64,000 nucleotides of DNA, taken from assembly GCA_038260305.1 (NCBI GenBank), contig JBBSNY010000004.1, positions 1-64,000 on the forward strand, in the 5' to 3' direction. The notes beneath the pieces were generated by a model. The model was given only the letters and a program-made list of their open reading frames with translations. It had not been told where the DNA came from and did no database searches. The translations under genes and the position numbers were made by a program. Below are positions 17,667-26,271 of the stretch, in pieces. The DNA is from CADCVQ01 sp038260305 (GTDB lineage Bacteria > Actinomycetota > Thermoleophilia > Solirubrobacterales > Solirubrobacteraceae). Numbering within the stretch: the stretch's first letter is position 1; each line of letters opens with the position of its first letter.

Positions 17667-17769
17667 GGTCGAGGCGTTCGTCGAAGCCCGGGCGGGACTC
17701 GGTCCCGTAGCGGTAGGCGAGCAGCTCGAAGGCGCCGAACGCGACGATGAGTGAGGTGAGGATCAACAT
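17644..17769 (-). CDS. 41-residue membrane microprotein upstream of the EamA transporter
   Basis: A short gene with an ATG at 17769 encodes a peptide with one hydrophobic segment (MLILTSLIVAFGAFELLAYRYG) followed by a charged tail (ESRPGFDERLDRGPRRGL). It ends 23 bp inside the transporter gene, which suggests translational coupling. Small one-helix proteins of this pattern, a membrane segment ending in AYRYG then an acidic/basic tail, are common in actinobacteria. The function is unknown; it may accompany the transporter. The hydrophobic-then-charged layout argues against a chance frame. Confidence 0.6.
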   Translation of the reverse strand: MLILTSLIVAFGAFELLAYRYGTESRPGFDERLDRGPRRGL

Positions 17770-17803
17770 GACAGCGATTCTCCGCCCTTGTGCGCTCCAG
17801 CGG

Positions 17804-17830
17804 TAGCCTTTGTTGTCTTCACAACCTCAA
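17804..17830. promoter_or_regulatory. Candidate LysR-type operator
   Basis: The 71-bp gap between the microprotein gene and the lysR gene contains the inverted repeat gttgt-cttc-acaac at 17812-17825. This fits the T-N11-A pattern recognised by LysR proteins, which typically bind the divergent promoter next to their own gene. It ends 15 bp before the lysR start, consistent with autoregulation and with control of the leftward EamA unit. Confidence 0.5.
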
Positions 17831-17840
17831 GGCAACGCCT

Positions 17841-18779
17841 ATGAATCTGCAGCAGCTCCAGTACGTCCTCGCCGCGATCGATCACGGCTCGTTCAGCGCC
17901 GCGGCCGAGGCACTGCACCTCGCGCAGCCGTCGCTGTCAGAGCAGGTGCGCCGGCTCGAGGCGGAGCTCGGCGTGACGCTCTTTCAGCGCGTCGGCCGCG
18001 GCCTCGTCACGACCGAGGCCTGCCGCGCGCTGCGCCCGCACGCCGAGGCCGCGCTGGCCGCCGTCGAGCGCGCGCGCGAGTCCGTCGGGGCGGTCCGCGA
18101 GCTGCGCGGCGGCCTCGCCGCGTTCGGTACGTTCGGCACCGCACGGACGTACCTCGGGATCGACATCGTCGAGGACTTCCGCCGCGCGTACCCGGCCGTG
18201 CGCGTGCGGATCGTCGGCCAGAACTCCTCCGACACGGTCTCGGCGATCCGCGCCGGCGAGCTCGAGGCCGGGCTCGTCGTGCTGCCGATCGACGACCGCG
18301 GCCTCGCCGTCCGCCCGGCGATGCGCGACGAGGTGCTCTACGTATCGGTCGATCCGGAGCGACTGAAGCGGCCGATGACCGTCAAGCGCCTCGCCGCCGC
18401 GCCGCTCATCCTGTCGGAGGCGAGCTGGGGCTCCGACGACCCGACGCGCCGCCAGATCGCCGAGCTCGCCCAGCGCGAGGGCGTCGCGATCGAGCCGCAG
18501 ATCGACGTCGAGGACGTCGAGGTCGCGCTCGAGCTCGCCGCGCGCGGGCTCGGCGACACGATCGCCCCGCGCGGCATGCTGCGCCGGCTCGCGCCGCGCT
18601 CGGTCGGCTGGGTGCCGTTCGCCGAGCCGATCTACGAGACGTTCGCCTTCACCTGGCGGCGCGGGGCACAGCTCTCGCCGGCGACGCGGGAGTTCGTGAC
18701 GTTCGCGCAACGGCGCCTCGAGGCGCTCGCGGAGGTGCTGCGTACGCAGCCGCCGCGCCGCCGCACACCCGGCGGCTGA
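17841..18779 (+). CDS. LysR-family transcriptional regulator
   Basis: A 312-residue regulator. The winged helix occupies residues 1-60, with MNLQQLQYVLAAIDHGSFSAAAEALHLAQPSLSEQVRRLEAELGVTLFQR a textbook LysR N-terminus. The co-inducer-binding domain covers about 88-300 with the usual two-lobe pattern (GTARTYLGIDIVEDFRRAYPAVRVRI). It is divergent from the microprotein/EamA/ligase unit, which it probably controls. The effector is unknown. Confidence 0.88.
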   Translation: MNLQQLQYVLAAIDHGSFSAAAEALHLAQPSLSEQVRRLEAELGVTLFQRVGRGLVTTEACRALRPHAEAALAAVERARESVGAVRELRGGLAAFGTFGTARTYLGIDIVEDFRRAYPAVRVRIVGQNSSDTVSAIRAGELEAGLVVLPIDDRGLAVRPAMRDEVLYVSVDPERLKRPMTVKRLAAAPLILSEASWGSDDPTRRQIAELAQREGVAIEPQIDVEDVEVALELAARGLGDTIAPRGMLRRLAPRSVGWVPFAEPIYETFAFTWRRGAQLSPATREFVTFAQRRLEALAEVLRTQPPRRRTPGG

Positions 18780-18833
18780 CCGGCCGCCGGTCCCGGCTCA
18801 AGCCGCCGCCCGGGAATCCCGATAGGAGGAGCA

Positions 18834-19874
18834 ATGGCCACGGAGATCCCCACGCGACCGCATGCCGAGCCGCCCGTCGCCTCCGGCGCCCGGCTCGATG
18901 CCGCGGTCAGCCTCCCGCAGCGGCTCGCGGCGCTCGTCGCCGAGGGTCTCGTCGACGGCGGCCCGGAACCGGTCTTCGACCGCTTCGCGCGCGTCGCCGC
19001 GCGCGCGGCGGATGCCCCGATCGCGACCGTGACCCTCGTGACCGGGCAACGCCAGTACTGGGCCGGCATGTTCGGCGTCGGCCAGCCGTGGGCCGACGAG
19101 CGTCAGACCCCGCTCTCGCACTCCTTCTGCCAGCACGTCGTGGCCAACGAGGCTCCGCTCGTCATCGAGGACGCGCGCACCGACCCCGTCCTGTGCTCGA
19201 ACCTCGCGGTCAGCGATCTCGACGTCATCGCCTACGCGGGCTTTCCGATCGTCAACGTCGACGGCCTCGTGCTGGGCAGCCTGTGCGCGATCGATGGCGT
19301 CGCGCGCGTCTGGGAGCCCTCTCAGCTCGATGCGCTGTCGGACATCGCGGTGCTCGTCGGCAACGAGCTCGAGCGCCGGAGCATCGGCAGGCGCCTGGCC
19401 TCCGACGCGCGCACCGACGCCCTCACCGCGCTGCCCAACCGGCGCGCCTGGGACGAGCAGCTGCCGCTCGCGCTGCGCCACGCCGAGCGCCTCGGGCACG
19501 AGCTGTCGGCGGTGATCATCGACATCGACCACTTCAAGGCCCACAACGACCGCCACGGTCACCCGGCGGGGGATGCCGCGCTGCGCACGATCGGCGCGCG
19601 CTGGGGTGCGCAGGTGCGCGACATCGACGTGCTCGCGCGCATGGGCGGCGAGGAGTTCGGGCTGCTGCTGCCCGGCTGCGGCGCCGGCGAGGCGCTCGCG
19701 GTTACTGAGCGGCTCTGTCGCGACATGCCCGCTGGGCTCACCGCCTCCGCCGGCATCGCGTCGTGGAAGCTGCCGATGAGCGCCGGCGAGCTTGTCGCCG
19801 CGGCCGACCGCGAGCTCTACCGCGCGAAGAGCGAGGGCCGCGACCGCGCCTGCGTCAGCCCGTCGCCGGACTGA
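18834..19874 (+). CDS. GAF-domain diguanylate cyclase
   Basis: A 346-residue enzyme making the second messenger cyclic di-GMP. A GAF domain covers about residues 40-180 (SHSFCQHVVANEAPLVIEDARTDP is typical of light- or redox-type GAFs). The GGDEF domain (about 195-340) starts RTDALTALPNRRAWDEQ. It has the active GGEEF motif, and an RDID sequence five residues before it forms the inhibitory I-site, so product feedback is expected. A strong Shine-Dalgarno sequence (aggagga) lies six bases upstream of the ATG. The signal sensed by GAF is unknown. Confidence 0.9.
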   Translation: MATEIPTRPHAEPPVASGARLDAAVSLPQRLAALVAEGLVDGGPEPVFDRFARVAARAADAPIATVTLVTGQRQYWAGMFGVGQPWADERQTPLSHSFCQHVVANEAPLVIEDARTDPVLCSNLAVSDLDVIAYAGFPIVNVDGLVLGSLCAIDGVARVWEPSQLDALSDIAVLVGNELERRSIGRRLASDARTDALTALPNRRAWDEQLPLALRHAERLGHELSAVIIDIDHFKAHNDRHGHPAGDAALRTIGARWGAQVRDIDVLARMGGEEFGLLLPGCGAGEALAVTERLCRDMPAGLTASAGIASWKLPMSAGELVAAADRELYRAKSEGRDRACVSPSPD

Positions 19875-19896
19875 TGGGCGCGCGACGGCCCCCGAC

Positions 19897-20694
19897 TCAG
19901 TCGCGGCGCGGCGCTGCGCTGTGGCCGCGCATCCGCCGCAACGCCCGGTCCGCCCAGCGTGGGGAGATCCCGTGCAGGATGCCCATTCCCTTCACCGGCG
20001 CCTTCCAGTACAGGTCGCGGCGGTCGCGCTCGACGGCGCGGATGATGCGCACCGCCAGCTCCGCGGGCGGCGCTGCGTCCTCGGCGCGGTACCACTGCGG
20101 CATCGCGATGGCCGGCTGATGGTCGAGCAGCGACGTGGCGATCTCGCCCGGGAAGACGGTCGTGACCGAGACGCCGCTGCCGGCAAGCTCGTGGCGCACG
20201 GCCTCGGCGAACATCCGCTGGGCGGCCTTCGTCGCCGAGTACGCGGCGGCCTCGGGGAAGGAGCGCAGCCCGGCTCCGGACGACATGACGACGATGTGGC
20301 CGGACCCCTGGCGCAGCAGATGCGGCAGCGCGGCCTTGATCGTGTAGACGGTGCCGAGCCAGTTGACCTCGGTCATGCGCTCGATCGTCTCGATGTCCTG
20401 CTGAGCGATCGGCTCGTAGTGCGCGATGCCCGCATTGACGACGACCAGGTCCACCCCCCCGGTGGCCGCGACGAACTCCTCGACGGCCTCGTGAACCGAC
20501 TCGCGCAGGGCGACGTCGCAGACGAGCACGTGGTGCGTGCCGGGAAGATCGCGGGCCAGAACCTCCAGGTCGGTGACCGAGCGCGCCGCCAGGCCGACGG
20601 TCGCCCCGCGCGCCGCCAGCTCGGTGGCGATGGCGCGTCCGATCCCTCGGGAAGCCCCGGTGACGAGCGCTCTCGTGCCAGAGCCGATCCGCAT
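19897..20694 (-). CDS. Short-chain dehydrogenase/reductase
   Basis: A 265-residue NAD(P)-dependent oxidoreductase. The cofactor motif TGASRGIGRAIA lies near residue 14, NAGIAHYEP near 92, and the catalytic SSGAGLRSFPEAAAYSATKAA provides Ser, Tyr and Lys near 137-157. The C-terminal tail (RDLYWKAPVKGMGILHGISPRWADRALRRMRGH) resembles fatty acyl or ketosteroid SDRs of actinobacteria. The chosen ATG at 20694 puts the Rossmann strand at the start. It is divergent from the DtxR gene; the substrate is not known. Confidence 0.84.
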   Translation of the reverse strand: MRIGSGTRALVTGASRGIGRAIATELAARGATVGLAARSVTDLEVLARDLPGTHHVLVCDVALRESVHEAVEEFVAATGGVDLVVVNAGIAHYEPIAQQDIETIERMTEVNWLGTVYTIKAALPHLLRQGSGHIVVMSSGAGLRSFPEAAAYSATKAAQRMFAEAVRHELAGSGVSVTTVFPGEIATSLLDHQPAIAMPQWYRAEDAAPPAELAVRIIRAVERDRRDLYWKAPVKGMGILHGISPRWADRALRRMRGHSAAPRRD

Positions 20695-20759
20695 CGGCGG
20701 CGATGCTACGCGCGTTGCGCGCACGGGCGCCTCGCGGTTGCCGATAGCATCGCTGCGGA

Positions 20760-21479
20760 ATGTCGACCGACAGCGCGACCGTCGCCGAAGAGGAGTACCT
20801 GCAGACGCTGTTCTGGCTGCAGGAGGCGAAGCTGCCGATGACCGGCGCGAACGTCGCCCGCGCGATGCAGCTCTCGGCCCCGACGGTGCACGAGATGATC
20901 GGCCGCCTCGAGCGCGACGGCTACATCACGCGTGCCGCGAGCAAGGCGATCAGCTTCACCGAGTCGGGCTTCGACCACGCCGAGGGCGTCGTCCGCCGCC
21001 ACCGCCTCATCGAGCGCTTCCTGACCGACGTCCTGCAGATCCCGTGGGACGAGGTGCACGAGGAGGCCGAGCGCCTCGAGCACGCGATGAGCCCGGTGCT
21101 GGAGGAGCGCATGATGGCCGCCATCGGCGATGCCAAGACGTGCCCGCACGGCCACCCGATCCTCGGCAGCGGCGAGCGCCTGGAGGGTGTCCCGCTCGCG
21201 GACGTGTCCGAGGGCGCGTCGGTCCACATCCTGCGCTTCGAGAACGAGGCCGAGGATCTCCTGCACTACCTCAAGGAGACCGGCCTCGAACCGGGGCTGC
21301 GCGGGACACTGACGGTCTCCACGCCGGAGTCCGTGACGATCACGACGAAGGACGGCGCCGAGCTCGTCATCACGTTCTCGGTCGCCGAGACGGTCTCGGT
21401 CATCGCCGACCCGTCCCCGCCGCCGCGCATCGCGCTTCCCGAGCAGCTCGTGCTGGCGCGCGAGCGCTACGGCCGCTGA
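20760..21479 (+). CDS. DtxR/MntR-family metal-dependent transcriptional regulator
   Basis: A 239-residue repressor. The winged helix (residues about 5-65) begins with EEEYLQTLFWLQEAKLPMTGANVARAMQLSAPTVHEMIGRLERDGYI. The dimerisation and metal-binding domain (about 66-140) includes HRLIERFLTDVLQIPWDEVHEEAERLEHAMSP and CPHGHPI. A C-terminal FeoA/SH3-like domain follows (VPLADVSEGASVHILRF). Such proteins sense Fe(II) or Mn(II). It sits 22 bp upstream of the radical SAM gene, so it may report iron status for that iron-sulfur enzyme, although regulators of this family usually act on distant uptake genes. Confidence 0.87.
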   Translation: MSTDSATVAEEEYLQTLFWLQEAKLPMTGANVARAMQLSAPTVHEMIGRLERDGYITRAASKAISFTESGFDHAEGVVRRHRLIERFLTDVLQIPWDEVHEEAERLEHAMSPVLEERMMAAIGDAKTCPHGHPILGSGERLEGVPLADVSEGASVHILRFENEAEDLLHYLKETGLEPGLRGTLTVSTPESVTITTKDGAELVITFSVAETVSVIADPSPPPRIALPEQLVLARERYGR

Positions 21480-21501
21480 ACCTCACGGAGGAGAACGTCA
21501 C

Positions 21502-23175
21502 ATGAAGACCCAGATGGTCTGTCTCGAGGATGGCATCACGTCCTGCGGCTTTCGCAAGATGGCCGCCTACGTCGCGCAGCTCGAGCCCGAGACGGAGTCC
21601 GTCTACATCTCGACGGAGCGCTACCGCTCGGTCAAGGCGGCCGTTCGCGGGATGGGCGACAAGGGCCGCATGCCCGACGAGCAGGTCGACGAGATCGCGC
21701 AGGGGCTCAAAGGGTCGGACCTCGTCGGCTTCTCCTCGATGACCGGTTACGCGGACCTCACGCATCGCGTCATCAAGCGCCTGCGCGAGCTGAACCCGTC
21801 GACGTACATCGTCTGGGGCGGCATCCACCCGATCATCCAGCCGGAGGACGCGATCCTCGGCGATGTCGACGCGGTCTGCACCGGCGAGGGCGAGTTCGCC
21901 TTCGAGGAGCTGCTGCAGGGCCTCAAGGAGGGCCGCGACGTCACGAAGACGAAGAACTTCTGGTTCAAGCCGACCAACGGCAACGGCGGCCAGGAGATCA
22001 TCAAGAACCACTTCCTGCCGCTCATGACCGTCCAGGAGATGGAGTCGCTGCCGTTCCCGCAGTACGGCGTCGACTCGGAGAAGATCTACCTCCCGGGCCA
22101 GGGCTTTGTGAAGACGACCGTCGAGGACTACCTGCTCAACGACGGCCTCGGCTACACGACACTGTGGTCGATCGGTTGCCCGTTTCACTGTGCGTACTGC
22201 GGCAACACGAAGTTCATCGCCAACGACGCGAAGTACAAGCGCATCCGCCATCCGAGCGCGCGCTACATGGTCGACCAGGTCAAGGACGCTCGCGCCCGCT
22301 TCCCGCACCTCAGCCAGGTCTCCTTCCACGACGACAGCTTCATGGCGATCCCCTACGGCCAGCTCGAGGAGTTCGCTCAGCTCTGGCATGACGAGCTGAA
22401 GCTGCCGTTCGCCGTCTACGGCGTGATCCCGAACTACGTGCGCCAGGACAAGTTCGAGCTGCTCTCGTGGGCGGGCATGAACCGCATCCGGATGGGGATC
22501 CAATCGGGCTCGAAGAACATGCTCGACTTCTACAAGCGCCCGACCCCGCCGGAGAAGATCCTCAAGGCGGGCGAGGTGATCGCATCCTTCGCGCCGAAGT
22601 ACCACATCCCCGCGGCCTACGACATCATCATGGACAACCCGATCGAGACTCGGGACGACGTGAAGTCGACGCTGCAGCTGCTGTACATGATGGACCGCCC
22701 GTACACGCTGTTCATCTACTCGCTGAAGGTGATCCCGAACACGGGCCTCGCGGCGGCGATGGAGGAGCGCGGCGTCGACCTCGACGAGATCGACGACTCG
22801 TATCTCGCGATCCCGCCGAAGTGGGCGAACCTGATGCTCTACATCATCGCGCTGTGGCGCCCGCCGCCGTGGCTGTGGAACCGCCTGATGGGCCATGTGC
22901 GCGCGAGCCACGAGGAGCAGAAGCAGTACCCGCGCCTCGGCGTCATCCTGCGCACGCTGTATCTGACCAAGCGCGTCCTCTGCCACGTGCGCGTCATGGA
23001 CTTCTCGATCACGCCCGGCAAGACCGGCTACTTCGCCTGGAAGGTCGGCCTCGTCGGGTTCTGGCAGAAGCACCTCACGCGGCGCCCGCCGCGCCCCGCG
23101 CGTACCGTCTCAAAGACGCCCGAGGTGAAGGTCGGCTTCACGGTGATCGCGCCGCCGGACCTGCTCGCCGATTGA
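21502..23175 (+). CDS. B12-binding-domain radical SAM protein
   Basis: A 557-residue enzyme. The N-terminal Rossmann-like domain (about residues 5-165) resembles cobalamin-binding domains (GSDLVGFSSMTGYADLTHRVIKRL, then YIVWGGIHPIIQPEDAI). The radical SAM core follows with CPFHCAYC at residues 226-233, whose three cysteines bind a 4Fe-4S cluster. RIRMGIQSGSKNMLDFYKR and IPAAYDIIMDNPIETRDD are later SAM-barrel motifs. The layout is that of class B methyltransferases and BchE-like enzymes. A good ribosome site (ggagga) precedes the ATG. The substrate cannot be named; it may be a lipid or secondary metabolite. Confidence 0.86.
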   Translation: MKTQMVCLEDGITSCGFRKMAAYVAQLEPETESVYISTERYRSVKAAVRGMGDKGRMPDEQVDEIAQGLKGSDLVGFSSMTGYADLTHRVIKRLRELNPSTYIVWGGIHPIIQPEDAILGDVDAVCTGEGEFAFEELLQGLKEGRDVTKTKNFWFKPTNGNGGQEIIKNHFLPLMTVQEMESLPFPQYGVDSEKIYLPGQGFVKTTVEDYLLNDGLGYTTLWSIGCPFHCAYCGNTKFIANDAKYKRIRHPSARYMVDQVKDARARFPHLSQVSFHDDSFMAIPYGQLEEFAQLWHDELKLPFAVYGVIPNYVRQDKFELLSWAGMNRIRMGIQSGSKNMLDFYKRPTPPEKILKAGEVIASFAPKYHIPAAYDIIMDNPIETRDDVKSTLQLLYMMDRPYTLFIYSLKVIPNTGLAAAMEERGVDLDEIDDSYLAIPPKWANLMLYIIALWRPPPWLWNRLMGHVRASHEEQKQYPRLGVILRTLYLTKRVLCHVRVMDFSITPGKTGYFAWKVGLVGFWQKHLTRRPPRPARTVSKTPEVKVGFTVIAPPDLLAD

Positions 23176-23262
23176 GTCCTCGGCCTGTCCCTTGCGGGCG
23201 GGCATAGGATCGGCGCAGGCGGGTGCATGGGACGCCCGTTCCTGTGACAGGGAGGTAGGAAT

Positions 23263-23934
23263 ATGTTGGTTTCCGGTGTAACTGCCGTGCGGCGGCGTGG
23301 CACGCTCGCACTCGGGCTGTCGGTGCTCGTGACGTTGGTTCCCGCGTGGGGCGTCGCGCAGAGCCAGGCGTGGCTGTTCAAGCGCACGACATGCTCGACG
23401 ACGGACTTCCGCAACGACGCCCGGCTCGGGCCGCTGCTGCTGCCCAACTCCGGCCCGCTGGGCAAGGTGCTGAAGAACTACCACCGCTTCGACGACATGA
23501 CGTCGAGGAGCTTCCTCGCGACGTACTACGACACGCCGAACAACACGTGGCGCTACCCGCCCGTCGGCGGCTACCTGCTCAACGACGACGGCACCCCGGT
23601 CAAGCAGCAGATCTCGATCTTCGCCGGCCAGCGGATCGACCGCTTCGGCAGCGAGTTCGGCGCCTACCTGTCGCCGGAGGGCACGCCGTACAGCGGCCGC
23701 GCGATCCCGCCGCAGAGCCTCGACAACAAGACGAACCCGGCGGGCTGCAACTACTCGCGCTACAAGGTCCTGCAGACGTTCCCGGTCTACTCGGGACCGA
23801 TCGCCGAGGGCTTCGGGCAGCCAGGCTTCGGCATCCAGTACGTCCTCGACGCGTCGGTCTTCCCGGGCAACCCGGCCGGCTTCAACGTCGGCTACCTGGT
23901 GGCGAACGGCTACCTCGAGCGCGTCACGACGTAG
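23263..23934 (+). CDS. Secreted TNT-domain protein (candidate NAD+-glycohydrolase toxin)
   Basis: A 223-residue protein with a signal peptide (RRGTLALGLSVLVTLVPAWGVA, residues 11-32). The C-terminal half (about 97-223) matches the TNT domain of the tuberculosis necrotizing toxin: RYPPVGGYL, IDRFGSEFGAYLSPEGTPYSGRAIPP, then YKVLQTFPVYSGPIAEGFGQPGFGIQY and a final GYLER. Arg127, Tyr135, Arg146 and Gln186/Gln192 fall where the family keeps NAD-binding and catalytic residues. Two cysteines (44, 162) may pair outside the cell. A ggaggt ribosome site precedes the ATG. No obvious immunity gene is adjacent; the downstream lipoprotein is a different fold. Confidence 0.75.
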   Translation: MLVSGVTAVRRRGTLALGLSVLVTLVPAWGVAQSQAWLFKRTTCSTTDFRNDARLGPLLLPNSGPLGKVLKNYHRFDDMTSRSFLATYYDTPNNTWRYPPVGGYLLNDDGTPVKQQISIFAGQRIDRFGSEFGAYLSPEGTPYSGRAIPPQSLDNKTNPAGCNYSRYKVLQTFPVYSGPIAEGFGQPGFGIQYVLDASVFPGNPAGFNVGYLVANGYLERVTT

Positions 23935-24054
23935 CGCCGACGAGCTGCCGTCGGCCTGACCGGCCGGCGGCGGCCGTCCGACCGGCCGTTGCGCCTCGCG
24001 CTCGCGGGTGTGCGATGCGGTGAGGATCATCCGACGTGGAGGAGCGCATTACCC

Positions 24055-24897
24055 ATGGTCACCTTTCGCAGGTCCATCCTCAAGACCGCCGTCATCGCTT
24101 TCGCGGGAGGTGGGCTCGCCGCGTGCGGCGGCGGCGGCGATAGCGGCGCCCGCGAGCCGGCCGTCGCCGACACCGAGGACGTTCGCAGCACCGTCAAGGA
24201 CTTCCTGCGCCTGGACGCAACCGATCATCGGTCGGCGGCGTGCAAGCTCCTGACGACGCGCGCCCACGCGCAGGTCGAGGCGCTCGGGGGCGTGCCGGGT
24301 CGCGACAGCTGCGAGGACTCGCTGGATGCGGTCGATTCCGTCGCGCTCGGTCCAGACACGATCGATCGGATGGCGCTGACGCGGCGCGGCGATCGGGCGC
24401 TGCTCGTGCTCGCCGATGACGAGGGACGCTTCGGGCTGCGCGCCGACGGCGGCCGCTGGCGCATCGACGACCTGCTCAGCCCCGAGCTCGCGGAGTCCCC
24501 TCGGCCGTCCGACGCCGGGCTGACGGATGGCTCCGACGAACAGCAGGTGCGAGCAACCTACGAGGCCGTGCTCGACGCCTACCGCGCGCGCAACTATGCC
24601 CGCTCCTGCGGGCTGCTGAGCTACGGCGCCGAGGCTCAGGTCATCCTGACCGCGATCGTCGCCCAGGCGACGGCGAAGGGAAGCACCGTCGAACCACACG
24701 GCCTACCCTGTGCGAAGGCCGTTCGCCGCGTCGAGCGACTCGGTGGGCTCGTGCCGGCCGGGGCGACGCCGTCAGGTGTCACGGTGGAGGTTGACGGCGA
24801 CCGCGCGACCGTGCGCGCGGCAGGGCGCGAAGCGGCGCCGTTCGTCCACGAGGAGGGCCGCTGGCTCGTCGCGCCGAGCGATCAGCCGGTCATCTGA
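24055..24897 (+). CDS. Lipoprotein with two NTF2-like repeats, function unknown
   Basis: A 280-residue exported protein. The signal peptide (RRSILKTAVIAFAGGGLAACGGGG) ends in a lipobox LAAC. Two similar segments follow: EDVRSTVKDFLRLDATDHRSAACKLLTTRAHAQV (about residues 40-150) and QQVRATYEAVLDAYRARNYARSCGLLSYGAEAQV (about 163-275). Each has the helix-plus-sheet pattern of NTF2/SnoaL-like domains and a conserved Cys. It lies 120 bp after the TNT gene in the same direction and may be co-transcribed. A role as an immunity or anchoring partner is speculation. Confidence 0.7.
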   Translation: MVTFRRSILKTAVIAFAGGGLAACGGGGDSGAREPAVADTEDVRSTVKDFLRLDATDHRSAACKLLTTRAHAQVEALGGVPGRDSCEDSLDAVDSVALGPDTIDRMALTRRGDRALLVLADDEGRFGLRADGGRWRIDDLLSPELAESPRPSDAGLTDGSDEQQVRATYEAVLDAYRARNYARSCGLLSYGAEAQVILTAIVAQATAKGSTVEPHGLPCAKAVRRVERLGGLVPAGATPSGVTVEVDGDRATVRAAGREAAPFVHEEGRWLVAPSDQPVI

Positions 24898-25017
24898 ACG
24901 GCCGACGGCCGCGCGCGCGCCGAGACAATGAACGGCAGCGGCTGCGCGCACGCCGGAACCCTTGAACGCCAATAGCCGCGCGCTCGCCGAGACGCCGGCG
25001 TGCGCGCGGCCGCTGCG

Positions 25018-26127
25018 CTACGCGGGTGCCGGTGCGCCCGTGACGGACCGGTACGCGTCGGCGAGGCGGGCGACGCCCTCGTCGATGCGGTCGACCGTGA
25101 CGCCGGAATAGGCGAGGCGCAGCATGTTGTGGCCGCCCTCGAGCAGGAAGTCCGAGCCCTTGACGAACTGGACGCCCCGCTCCTTGCAGGCCTCGAACAT
25201 CGCATCGACGTCGGCGTCCTCGGGCAGCGTGACCCACATGAAGTAGCCGCCCTCGGGCGCCTGGTAGACGGCCTCGGGCAGGTGCTCCGCGAGCGCCGCC
25301 GTCAGCGCCTCGACGCGCTCGGCGAGCGCCGCCTTGACGGTCGCGATCGACGCGTCGATGCGGCCCGAGACACAGAACTCGTGCACGATCGCCTGCGACA
25401 CCATGCTCGGCGAGATGTACGTGTTCGTCGCGAGCTTCTGGATCTTCGCGATCAGGTCCTTCGGCCCGACGAGGTAGCCGACGCGGATCCCGGGGCAGAC
25501 GGTCTTCGAGAACGAGGACGCGTAGACGACGGTGTCCGACTCGTCCATCTCGATCATCGTCGGGATGTCCTCGCCCGTGAAGCGGATGTGGCGGTACGGG
25601 TCGTCCTCGAAGATCACGAGGTCGTGCTCGGCGGCGAGCGCGAGCAGCGCCTTGCGCTTGTCGAGCGACAGCGTGTAGCCGGCCGGGTTCTGGAAGTTCG
25701 GGATGATGTGGACGAGCTTCGGCTTGACGCCGCTGTCCAGCAGCGCGGCGAGCTCGTCGACGTCGATGCCGTCGGTCTCCAGCGAGACCATCCGCACGTC
25801 GGCGCCGAGCGAGCGCAGGTTCAGCAGCGTGCGGTCATACGTCGGCTTCTCGACGACGACGGGATCGCCGGCGGCGACGAGCGTCGCGAACAGGAACGCG
25901 TCGGCCTGCATCGAGCCGTTCGTGACGAGGACGCTGGACTCTTCGACGCCGTGCTGCTCGGCGATCCAGCGTCGCAGGGGCGGATAGCCGATGCTCGTGC
26001 CGTAGCCGGTCACGCCGCCGGGGTCGTTGGTGAACGCCGCCACGGCGCTGTCACGGAGACCGTCGACGTCGACGATGTCCAGCGACGGCGCGCCGCGGGC
26101 GAAGGAGATGGTGTCGGTGGGGGCCAT
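25018..26127 (-). CDS. PLP-dependent aminotransferase class I/II (2-aminoadipate/aromatic type)
   Basis: A 369-residue fold-type I aminotransferase. ISFARGAPSLDIVDVDGL begins the chain, GYGTSIGYPPLRRWIA near residue 45 contacts the cofactor, VTNGSMQADAFLF lies near 72 and IPNFQNPAGYTLS near 153. The PLP lysine is in YASSFSKTVCPGIRVGYLVGP near 215. RLAYSGV near the end holds the carboxylate-binding Arg. It resembles LysN/Aro8-like enzymes and the catalytic half of MocR regulators, but has no DNA-binding domain from the ATG at 26127. The substrate is uncertain. Confidence 0.85.
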   Translation of the reverse strand: MAPTDTISFARGAPSLDIVDVDGLRDSAVAAFTNDPGGVTGYGTSIGYPPLRRWIAEQHGVEESSVLVTNGSMQADAFLFATLVAAGDPVVVEKPTYDRTLLNLRSLGADVRMVSLETDGIDVDELAALLDSGVKPKLVHIIPNFQNPAGYTLSLDKRKALLALAAEHDLVIFEDDPYRHIRFTGEDIPTMIEMDESDTVVYASSFSKTVCPGIRVGYLVGPKDLIAKIQKLATNTYISPSMVSQAIVHEFCVSGRIDASIATVKAALAERVEALTAALAEHLPEAVYQAPEGGYFMWVTLPEDADVDAMFEACKERGVQFVKGSDFLLEGGHNMLRLAYSGVTVDRIDEGVARLADAYRSVTGAPAPA

Positions 26128-26271
26128 GCCTTCGAGGGTACCGGGGCGCGCCGTCCGAGTGGCGCGAGCGAGGCGGCCACCTAGGCGACCGGCGGCTGCT
26201 CGACCGGTCGCTCCTGAGCCCTGCGGGGGTGCCTTCGACCCCCCCTCCACATCCATAGTATGGCCGCCGGG

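Noticed and set aside
21400..23073. A 557-codon leftward open frame opposite the radical SAM gene.
   Set aside because: It mirrors a well-supported enzyme on the other strand; its Asp/Arg/Leu-rich translation has no domain. Long antisense frames are expected at this GC content.
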